A DNA stretch of 32,235 bases from JBIICS01 sp044238735. Lineage in GTDB: Bacteria; Bacteroidota; Bacteroidia; UBA4408. The stretch is taken from contig JBIICS010000012.1 in the NCBI GenBank assembly GCA_044238735.1, positions 1 through 32,235 on the forward strand, given 5' to 3'. Each line of letters starts with the position of its first letter. Position 1 is the first letter of the stretch. The notes beneath the pieces were generated by a model. The model had not been told where the DNA came from, searched no databases, and saw only the letters and a list, made by a program, of their open reading frames with translations. This document shows, one piece after another, positions 24,800 to 31,670 of this stretch. The position numbers and the translations under genes were made by a program.

Positions 24800-25543
24800 C
24801 TATAAAGTTAAATTTAGCACTTCGTGAGTTAACCTTAGCCTTGAATCGTTCAACACTTTTTTCATTAAATTTTGATGACCTGCATGGTGACAATCAGAAC
24901 CCAAGAATGAAACCAAACCTTCTTTCAATAATTTTTCTCCAATTTTTAAAGCACCAGGACCATAGTGTCCCGACAAAGAATTAATATTTAACTGAAGTAA
25001 CGCTCCTCTTTCAGTAATTTCACTATAGATTTCAGGTTTATTATAGAAATAAGGATAACGTTCGGGATGAGCCAGAACAGGTTTGTAACCTTTCATCTGC
25101 ATTTCAAAAATAGCAGGCATTAAGCCATCAGGCTCATTTAAATAGGAGATTTCAAACAATAAATAATTATCACCAAAAGTCAATAATTTTTCGTTACGTA
25201 ATTTGGCTTCGAAATCAGCATCCAGATAATATTCGGCAGCAGCTTCTATTTGAATGGGTATATTTTGTTTCGCAATTTCAGATCTAACCGCGTCTAATCC
25301 TCGTAAGATAATTTCGGGAGTGTTTCTATAAAAATCGCCCATGATGTGAGGCGTAGTAATTAACTTTTGGTAGCCAAATTCAACAAACCCATTAATTAAA
25401 CTTATGGAGTCCTCCAGCGATTTAGCACCATCATCAATTCCGGGAATTAGATGTGAGTGAATATCGGTTTTTAAAATACTATAATCAGCCAAAGCATCAG
25501 GTAAATGCTTGGAAGAGCCAAATATTTTACTCCATATTCCCAT
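24800..25543 (-). CDS. CpsB/CapC-type PHP-domain tyrosine phosphatase
   Basis: 247 residues. PHP-domain metal-binding motifs are all present: TDIHSHLIPGIDDG with D27/H29/H31, EAAAEYY, AHPERYPYF and LGSDCHHAGH. Such proteins (YwqE, CpsB) dephosphorylate the tyrosine tail of a BY-kinase/Wzc co-polymerase and thereby control capsule or exopolysaccharide length and export. No Wzc or Wza gene is in the window, so its target must be encoded elsewhere; alternatively it has another substrate. ATG at 25543 shares one base with the epimerase stop (TAATG). It is unusual as the only regulatory-type enzyme in the operon. Confidence 0.92.
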   Translation of the reverse strand: MGIWSKIFGSSKHLPDALADYSILKTDIHSHLIPGIDDGAKSLEDSISLINGFVEFGYQKLITTPHIMGDFYRNTPEIILRGLDAVRSEIAKQNIPIQIEAAAEYYLDADFEAKLRNEKLLTFGDNYLLFEISYLNEPDGLMPAIFEMQMKGYKPVLAHPERYPYFYNKPEIYSEITERGALLQLNINSLSGHYGPGALKIGEKLLKEGLVSFLGSDCHHAGHQNLMKKVLNDSRLRLTHEVLNLTL

Positions 25544-26535
25544 TAAACACCAAATTCTTTTTTAAACCAGTTAAATGTAAAACTCAATCCCTCTTTAAAA
25601 TTTACCGATGGATTATAATCAAGTAATTGTTTAGCTTTTGAAATATCAGCTAATGAATCACGCACGTCTCCCGCTCTTTCTTGGCGGTATATAGGATCTA
25701 TTTTAGAAGAACTAATCTCCTTTAAATTATAGAACAATTCTTTAATTGAAGTTCTTTCGCCTACGGCTATATTAAACACTCCTCCCAATGCCTGGTGATG
25801 TGTTGTAAAACATGCTTTTATATTGGCCTGTACAGCATTTTCAACAAAAGTAAAGTCTCGCGTTTGCTCACCGTCGCCGTTTATATAAGGAGAGCGATTG
25901 TTTAGGAGCGCATCCATAAACAAAGGAATAGCTGCGGCATAGGGGCCGGTTGGATTTTGACGAGGACCAAAAATATTAAAGTAACGTAAGCCTATAATTT
26001 CCAGACCGTATGTTTTAAAAAAAACGTCGGCATATAATTCGTTTACCAATTTTGTAACCGCATAAGGCGAAAGAGGTTTACCAATATTATCTTCAACCTT
26101 TGGTAAAATTTTACTATCACCAAAAACAGATGATGAGCTGGCATAAACCACTCTTTTAACGTTTGCATCTTTGGCTGCCACTAAAATATTAAGAAAGCCT
26201 GAAACATTTGTATCATTGGTAGCTATCGGATTTTCTATCGACCTGGGCACCGAGCCCAAAGCGGCTTGATGAATTACATAATCGGCGCCTTTACAGGCAC
26301 GCTGGCAATCGTAAAATTTACATATATCACCTTCAATAAGTTCGAAGTTAGATTTAGATAAATAGGATTGGATGTTATGATGAAAGCCTGTTTTAAAATT
26401 ATCCAGAACAACCACCTTACCCGCATTATGAGTAAGAAGATACTCTACAACATTAGAACCTATAAAACCAGCACCACCCGTAACCAAAAAGGTTAATTTA
26501 GAAATATCCTGGCTATGAAATATTGTTTTATACAT
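25543..26535 (-). CDS. wbpP: NAD-dependent UDP-N-acetylhexosamine 4-epimerase, WbpP/TviC-like
   Basis: Extended short-chain dehydrogenase of 330 residues when started at ATG 26535; the longer reading (to 26601) adds 22 residues lying entirely within rfbB and before the NAD-binding strand, so it is rejected. Marks: LVTGGAGFIGSNVVEYL (18-34), HQAALGSVPRSIENP (89-103), which is a WbpP/TviC signature, ASSSSVFGD (132-140) and Y158-xxx-K162. That subgroup epimerises UDP-GlcNAc/UDP-GalNAc or their uronic acids; together with wbpA it could give UDP-GalNAcA, as TviB/TviC do. Which sugar it uses is not decided by sequence. Neighbours on both sides overlap by one base (TAATG). Confidence 0.85.
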   Translation of the reverse strand: MYKTIFHSQDISKLTFLVTGGAGFIGSNVVEYLLTHNAGKVVVLDNFKTGFHHNIQSYLSKSNFELIEGDICKFYDCQRACKGADYVIHQAALGSVPRSIENPIATNDTNVSGFLNILVAAKDANVKRVVYASSSSVFGDSKILPKVEDNIGKPLSPYAVTKLVNELYADVFFKTYGLEIIGLRYFNIFGPRQNPTGPYAAAIPLFMDALLNNRSPYINGDGEQTRDFTFVENAVQANIKACFTTHHQALGGVFNIAVGERTSIKELFYNLKEISSSKIDPIYRQERAGDVRDSLADISKAKQLLDYNPSVNFKEGLSFTFNWFKKEFGV

Positions 26536-27599
26536 TAACGTTTTACATATTGCTGTTCGTAATACTTTTGATAATCGCCACTGGTAACACCCGAAAGCCA
26601 ATTTTCATTTTTTAAATACCAATCTACTGTTTTCTGCAAACCTTCCTCAAATTGTAAGGACGGTTCCCATCCTAATTCATTTTTAAGTTTATCGGCATCT
26701 ATTGCATAACGTAAATCGTGACCAGCCCTATCAGTAACATATGTTATTAATTTCTCGGATGTTCCCGGTGCTCTGTTCAATTTTTCATCCATTATTTTAC
26801 ATAACAATTTAACCAGATTAATATTGGTCCATTCGTTATGCCCTCCTATATTATAGGTTTCACCAGATTTACCCTTATGATAAATTACATCAATAGCCCG
26901 TGCATGATCTTCTACCCACAACCAATCTCTAACGTTCTCCCCTTTACCGTAAATAGGTAGGGGCTTATTGTTTTTAATATTATTTATACAAAGAGGAATT
27001 AATTTTTCGGGAAAATGATGAGAACCGTAGTTATTGGAACAATTTGAAATTACAACAGGAAACTTATACGTATCGTGATAAGCTCTAACAAAATGATCTG
27101 AACTTGCTTTAGAAGCGGAATAAGGACTATGAGGATCGTATGGCGTTTTTTCGGTAAAGAAAGTACCATCAAAATCAAGTGATCCATAAACCTCATCGGT
27201 AGAAACGTGATAGAATCTAACATCCCTCAAATCTTCACGATTTTTCCAAATCTCTCTGGCAGCGTTTAGTAAACTTACGGTACCTACAACATTTGTCATC
27301 ACAAACTCCAGTGGATTGGAAATACTTCTGTCTACATGCGATTCTGCGGCCAGATGAATAACACCATCAAAATTATGCTCCTTAAACAGATTCATAACAA
27401 AAGCAGTATCCACAATATCTCCCTTAATAAATTGATAATTTGGTTTATACTGGATATCCTGAAGATTTTCAAGATTACCAGCGTAAGTCAGTTTATCCAG
27501 ATTATAAATTAAATACTGAGGATAATGATTAACGAATCTTCTCACTACATGAGAACCAATGAAACCTGCACCACCGGTTATTAATATTTTTTTACTCAT
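26535..27599 (-). CDS. rfbB: dTDP-glucose 4,6-dehydratase
   Basis: 354 residues; RmlB/RfbB, extended SDR enzyme. GGAGFIGSHVV (9-19), HLAAESHVDRSI (82-93), the catalytic STDEVYG (133-139) with T134-D135-E136, Y160/K164, and CSNNYGSHHFPEKLIPL (187-203), a strong RfbB signature; TDRAGHDLRYAID at the C-terminal end is also typical. It makes dTDP-4-keto-6-deoxyglucose, the precursor of rhamnose and related sugars. The usual partners rfbA, rfbC and rfbD are absent from the window. Translation starts with an ATG sharing one base with the galE stop, and its stop shares one base with the next start. Confidence 0.95.
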   Translation of the reverse strand: MSKKILITGGAGFIGSHVVRRFVNHYPQYLIYNLDKLTYAGNLENLQDIQYKPNYQFIKGDIVDTAFVMNLFKEHNFDGVIHLAAESHVDRSISNPLEFVMTNVVGTVSLLNAAREIWKNREDLRDVRFYHVSTDEVYGSLDFDGTFFTEKTPYDPHSPYSASKASSDHFVRAYHDTYKFPVVISNCSNNYGSHHFPEKLIPLCINNIKNNKPLPIYGKGENVRDWLWVEDHARAIDVIYHKGKSGETYNIGGHNEWTNINLVKLLCKIMDEKLNRAPGTSEKLITYVTDRAGHDLRYAIDADKLKNELGWEPSLQFEEGLQKTVDWYLKNENWLSGVTSGDYQKYYEQQYVKR

Positions 27600-28630
27600 T
27601 ACTTACGACTTAATAATTCTTGTTGCCATTTCCAGGCAGATAAAATAGTTTCATCCAAAGATTTTTCGGCATGCCATCCCAATTCAATGTTAGCGAAATT
27701 AGTATCAGCATAAATTTTTTCTATATCTCCAGGCCTGCGATCTGCCAATTTATAATTTAACTTTAATCCGCTTACCTTTTCAAAACTCTTGATAATTTCT
27801 AAAACAGAATTTCCTTTTCCAGTACCAATATTAAAAAATTCAAAACCATTTTTACACTTATTGTTTATCATTCGTTCAATTGCCACAACATGTGCTTTAG
27901 CCAAATCGACCACATTTATAAAATCGCGGATGCATGTGCCATCGGGAGTATTATAATCGCTGCCCCAAACACTTAACTGCTCTCTAATACCAGCCGCAGT
28001 TTGGGTAATGTAAGGGACCAGATTGCTTGGAACACCATTTGGAAGTTCGCCAATTTTTGCCGAATGATGAGCGCCAATAGGATTAAAATACCTTAAGGAA
28101 ACAACTTTTAATTGCTGATTTGCATGAACACAATCGCGCAGTATTTCTTCACCAATTTGTTTGGTATTTCCATAAGGAGACTCTGCAGCTTTTACAGGAG
28201 CAAATTCGTCAACGGGCAAAGATTCAGGTTGACCATATACCGTACAAGAAGAAGAAAATACCAGGTTGGAGCATTTATGCGATTCCATAACCTGAAGTAA
28301 ATTTATAAGCGAACTTAAATTATTATGATAATATTTTAAGGGATTTAAAACCGACTCTCCAACCGCCTTAAATGCTGCAAAATGAATAACTGCAACCAAA
28401 TCGGTATGATGATTAAATATTTCGTTTAATTTTTGATGATCGCAAACGTCCAATTGATAGAATATGGGTCGGAATCCAATAATGGATTCAATATTATTCA
28501 ATACACTTATATCGGAGTTACTTAGATTATCGGCAATAACTGGCTCATAGCCTTTCTCGAACAATTCTACAACTGTATGAGAGCCAATATAACCCGTTCC
28601 ACCGGTAACTAAAACTTTTGGCCTAATCAT
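27599..28630 (-). CDS. galE: UDP-glucose/UDP-galactose 4-epimerase
   Basis: 343 residues, SDR epimerase interconverting UDP-glucose and UDP-galactose (and perhaps the N-acetyl forms). Marks: VLVTGGTGYIGSHTVVEL (6-23), HFAAFKAVGESV (83-94), FSSSCTVYGQP with catalytic S128, SPYGNTK with Y153/K157, and the RYFNPIGAHHSAKIGE block typical of GalE. Tight coupling on both sides (TAATG at 28630 and 27599) puts it firmly in the surface-glycan operon rather than in galactose catabolism. Confidence 0.95.
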   Translation of the reverse strand: MIRPKVLVTGGTGYIGSHTVVELFEKGYEPVIADNLSNSDISVLNNIESIIGFRPIFYQLDVCDHQKLNEIFNHHTDLVAVIHFAAFKAVGESVLNPLKYYHNNLSSLINLLQVMESHKCSNLVFSSSCTVYGQPESLPVDEFAPVKAAESPYGNTKQIGEEILRDCVHANQQLKVVSLRYFNPIGAHHSAKIGELPNGVPSNLVPYITQTAAGIREQLSVWGSDYNTPDGTCIRDFINVVDLAKAHVVAIERMINNKCKNGFEFFNIGTGKGNSVLEIIKSFEKVSGLKLNYKLADRRPGDIEKIYADTNFANIELGWHAEKSLDETILSAWKWQQELLSRK

Positions 28631-29934
28631 TACAAACTCCAGTATGTTAATTTTTTAAATTTGTTGCGATAGATGCCTTTAATATCAACCAATATAACCC
28701 CTTTAGTACCTAAAAGAGTAAAATCTTTTTCAGTTAAGTTTAAATATTCTTTGTGATTAACCGCTACAATAATGGCATCATATTTTTTATTTGGCGTTTT
28801 AATTAATCCAAAACCATACTCATGTTTTAATTCTTTAGATGAAGCATGAGGGTCTACAATATCTACCTTAACACCATACGACTTTAACTCCTTTACCACA
28901 TCAGCAACTTTAGAATTACGAATATCACTAACATTTTCCTTAAATGTTGCTCCCATTACCAAAACGTTAGATTTGCTTAAATCTTTTTTGGCCGCTATCA
29001 TTTTTTTAACGGTTTGTTTCGCTACGTAACCACCCATAGAGTCGTTTACATATCTTCCACTATTAATTATACGTGCATGATACCCTAATGCTTCCGCTTT
29101 ATAAGTTAAATAGTATGGATCAACCCCAATACAATGTCCTCCAACCAATCCTGGAAAAAATTTAAGAAAATTCCATTTGGTACCAGCGGCTTCCAAAACA
29201 TCAAAAGTATTTATACCCAGTCGGCTAAAAATAATGGAAAGCTCATTCATTAGAGCGATATTAACATCGCGCTGCGTATTCTCTATAATTTTTGCTGCCT
29301 CGGCCACTTTAATTGAGGCCGCTTTATGAACACCAGGTTCAACAATAATTTCGTAAGTTTTTGCAATCATCTCAAGAGATTCTTTATCGCAACCCGATAC
29401 TACCTTCAGAATTTTGGTAATTATGTGTTCTTTATCACCTGGGTTAATTCGTTCGGGAGAATAACCCACTTTAAAATCTTTTTTAAACTTAAGGCCAGAG
29501 ACCTCCTCTAATACAGGCACGCAATCCTCTTCCGTACATCCCGGATATACTGTTGATTCGAAAACGATATAATCACCTTTTTTGATTGCCTTTCCCACAG
29601 AAGCAGAAGCTCCCAGTAATGGTTTTAAGTCGGGGATATTATGCTCATCTACCGGAGTTGGAACAGCAACAATAAAGAAATTAGCTTTTTTAAGAACGTC
29701 TATAGAGGTAGTAAATGTAATATCGCAACCTTCAAAATCTTTACGGGATAATTCCTCACTGGGATCTACTCCCTTTTTCATCATTTCAACTCTTTCGCTG
29801 TTTATATCAAATCCAATTACCGATACTTTTTTGGCAAAAGCAAGAGCAATAGGTAACCCCACATATCCTAATCCAATTACTGCAATTTTTGCTTCTTTAT
29901 TTACAATTTTTGTGTATAAATCCTGATTTGGCAT
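28630..29934 (-). CDS. wbpA: UDP-N-acetylglucosamine 6-dehydrogenase, WbpA/TviB family
   Basis: 434 residues. NAD-dependent oxidation of UDP-GlcNAc to UDP-GlcNAc-uronic acid. NAD motif IAVIGLGYVGLPIALAF (17-33), ESTVYPGCTEE (126-136), YSPERINPGD (158-167), KIIENTQRDVNIALMNE (215-231) and the catalytic cysteine C268 in GLVGGHCIGVDPYYL; these place it in the WbpA/TviB/WbpO branch, not the UDP-glucose dehydrogenase branch. Substrate (GlcNAc or GalNAc) is not settled by motif, but wbpB and wbpD upstream favour GlcNAc. Length matches WbpA (about 430). It lies 34 bp after wbpB, the widest gap in the operon. Confidence 0.9.
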   Translation of the reverse strand: MPNQDLYTKIVNKEAKIAVIGLGYVGLPIALAFAKKVSVIGFDINSERVEMMKKGVDPSEELSRKDFEGCDITFTTSIDVLKKANFFIVAVPTPVDEHNIPDLKPLLGASASVGKAIKKGDYIVFESTVYPGCTEEDCVPVLEEVSGLKFKKDFKVGYSPERINPGDKEHIITKILKVVSGCDKESLEMIAKTYEIIVEPGVHKAASIKVAEAAKIIENTQRDVNIALMNELSIIFSRLGINTFDVLEAAGTKWNFLKFFPGLVGGHCIGVDPYYLTYKAEALGYHARIINSGRYVNDSMGGYVAKQTVKKMIAAKKDLSKSNVLVMGATFKENVSDIRNSKVADVVKELKSYGVKVDIVDPHASSKELKHEYGFGLIKTPNKKYDAIIVAVNHKEYLNLTEKDFTLLGTKGVILVDIKGIYRNKFKKLTYWSL

Positions 29935-29968
29935 TTTTTCTTTATTTATATATGTTATGTATTCTTAA

Positions 29969-30997
29969 TTAATTTTTTCTATCAGTTGAACGAATATTAT
30001 ATATTCTCTCTATGATATCTACCACCTTTAGACCCTCTAAGGCATTAGTTGTAATAGTTCCGTGACCTTTTAAAGTCTGCACTACATTTTCAATTAAAAA
30101 ATGATGATTATTGGCAGATCCTTTATAGGAGCCATAATCGTTAGCAGGACTTGTAGGAGCAAGCTCAGGCATCGTATAATCTTTAATATTACAAACATCA
30201 ACCTGATCCATGTATTGCCCCCCTACTTTAATACTTCCATTACTTCCTATAATAGTTAAGCTACTCTCTAAATTTTTATTCCACACAGCGGTACTGTAAT
30301 TAATGGAACCCATACCCCCGTTAACAAATTTGAAACTAACAAAACCACTATCCTCGAACTCGGTTAAGTTATGATGATTAAAATCGGCAAACTTAGCCTG
30401 GATATCTGTTATATCTCCAAAAATCCAATACATGATATCAATCCAGTGAGAAAACTGAGTAAACAAAGTTCCACCGTCTAGGTGTTGTGTTCCTTTCCAA
30501 CCACCCGCCTTATAATAACGCTCATCGCGATTCCAGTAACAATTTAACTGGACCATGAATACATCGCCCAAAACTTTATTGTCTACAATTTCTTTTAACC
30601 AAACAGAGGGTGGGGAGTACCGATTTTGCATTACACAAAAAACGTTTCGGTTAACTTGAAGCGCCTTATAAATAATAGTTTCACAATCCGACTTACTAAG
30701 TGCCATGGGCTTTTCTACCACCACGTGCTTTCTATACTCTAAAGCAATTAGAGAATGTTCGGCATGCAATCCATTAGGCGTGCATACGTTTACAACTTCA
30801 ATATCAGGATGCTTTTCGAGCATTTCATTGGGTGAGTTATAAAATGGTTCTGAAATTTCAGAAAGTCCAATCTTATCTTTCGGCTCAACATCGCACACCG
30901 CAATTAATTCACAATCGGGATTTCGACGAACCATTTCGGCATGTCTTTTACCGATGTGTCCCTGACCAATTACAGCAAATTTTATTTTTTTACTCAT
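29969..30997 (-). CDS. wbpB: Gfo/Idh/MocA oxidoreductase, UDP-GlcNAcA 3-dehydrogenase (WbpB/WlbA-like)
   Basis: 342 residues. NAD-dependent oxidation of C3 of UDP-GlcNAc-uronic acid, giving the 3-keto form used by WbpE. N-terminal Rossmann motif FAVIGQGHIGKRHAEMV (7-23), VVNVCTPNGLHAEHS (68-82) and the catalytic lysine K96 in VVEKPMALS; the C-terminal sheet domain has the TQFSHWIDIMYWIFGD block with H184 and D187. This differs from Pseudomonas WbpB, which has a NIGVHFYDML-type block there, so it is a more distant member of the WbpB/WlbA group; position next to wbpD and wbpA is the main support. Gap to wbpD is 7 bp. Confidence 0.82.
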   Translation of the reverse strand: MSKKIKFAVIGQGHIGKRHAEMVRRNPDCELIAVCDVEPKDKIGLSEISEPFYNSPNEMLEKHPDIEVVNVCTPNGLHAEHSLIALEYRKHVVVEKPMALSKSDCETIIYKALQVNRNVFCVMQNRYSPPSVWLKEIVDNKVLGDVFMVQLNCYWNRDERYYKAGGWKGTQHLDGGTLFTQFSHWIDIMYWIFGDITDIQAKFADFNHHNLTEFEDSGFVSFKFVNGGMGSINYSTAVWNKNLESSLTIIGSNGSIKVGGQYMDQVDVCNIKDYTMPELAPTSPANDYGSYKGSANNHHFLIENVVQTLKGHGTITTNALEGLKVVDIIERIYNIRSTDRKN

Positions 30998-31004
30998 ACT
31001 TTAA

Positions 31005-31580
31005 TTAAAGCTTTTTCACTTTTCCATTTTCCAATTGATATTGTTCTTTACTTTCCGGACAAAAGGCAATACCCCGATCATTAAAAATTAAACGATGGCC
31101 AAACTCACTCATCCAACCCATTTGCCTACCCGGATTACCAACTATTAAAGCGTAATCAGGCACATTTTTAGTAACTACTGCCCCTGCGCCAATAAAAGCG
31201 AAGGCCCCTATATCGTGACCACAAACGATTGTAGCATTAGCGCCAATAGTAGCACCCTTACCAACGTGTGTTTTAGCATATTCACTTTTACGATTTACAG
31301 CACTTCTTGGATTAATTACATTAGTAAATACCATAGAGGGACCCAGAAAAACATCATCATCACACGTAACTCCTGTATAAATAGAAACGTTATTTTGAAT
31401 TTTTACGTTTCTGCCTAAAACCACTTGAGGAGATATTACAACATTCTGTCCTATGTTACAATTTTCCCCAATAATACAGTTAGGCATAATGTGAGTAAAG
31501 TGCCAAATTTTTGTTCCTTTACCTATTTTACAACCCTCGTCTATATAGGCGCTTTCATGCGCAAAATATTCCTTTTCCAT
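31005..31580 (-). CDS. wbpD: UDP-3-amino-GlcNAcA N-acetyltransferase, WbpD
   Basis: 191 residues, left-handed beta-helix (hexapeptide) acetyltransferase that N-acetylates the 3-amino group using acetyl-CoA, forming UDP-2,3-diacetamido-2,3-dideoxy-glucuronic acid. Repeated hexads (IGKGTK, IGENCN, LGRNVK, IGANAT, IGAFAF) and WbpD-specific blocks: KIWHFTHIM (24-32), GPSMVFTNVINPRSAVNRK (80-98), THVGKGATIGANATIVCG (103-120), then NPGRQMGWMSEFG (148-160), matching Pseudomonas WbpD over most of its length. First gene of the 12-gene operon; a TAnnTTTG box lies 14 nt upstream. hemB ends 90 bp upstream with no terminator visible. Confidence 0.93.
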   Translation of the reverse strand: MEKEYFAHESAYIDEGCKIGKGTKIWHFTHIMPNCIIGENCNIGQNVVISPQVVLGRNVKIQNNVSIYTGVTCDDDVFLGPSMVFTNVINPRSAVNRKSEYAKTHVGKGATIGANATIVCGHDIGAFAFIGAGAVVTKNVPDYALIVGNPGRQMGWMSEFGHRLIFNDRGIAFCPESKEQYQLENGKVKKL

Positions 31581-31594
31581 AAACGGCTAAACTT

Positions 31595-31602
31595 CAAATT
31601 TA
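31595..31602 (-). promoter_or_regulatory. Putative -7 box for the surface-glycan operon (wbpD start)
   Basis: TAAATTTG on the minus strand, full match to TAnnTTTG, ending 14 nt before the wbpD ATG (31580). No TTTG at the usual -33 spacing; instead the upstream bases are A-rich (a run of eight A on the minus strand). If used, the leader would be about 8-10 nt. Confidence 0.4.
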
Positions 31603-31670
31603 ATCATTTTTTTTGAGGTAGAGAGTTATTTTAACCTCTTAAAAATCAATGTGTTTAGCCTTAAAAGTAC

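Noticed and set aside
26536..26601. N-terminal extension of the WbpP-like epimerase to 26601
   Set aside because: The extra 22 residues lie entirely within the end of rfbB and precede the NAD-binding strand; the ATG at 26535, sharing one base with the rfbB stop, matches the family N-terminus and the other junctions.
29935..29968. Promoter in the 34-bp gap before wbpA
   Set aside because: AT-rich but no TAnnTTTG-like box; the gap is more simply read as operon spacing.
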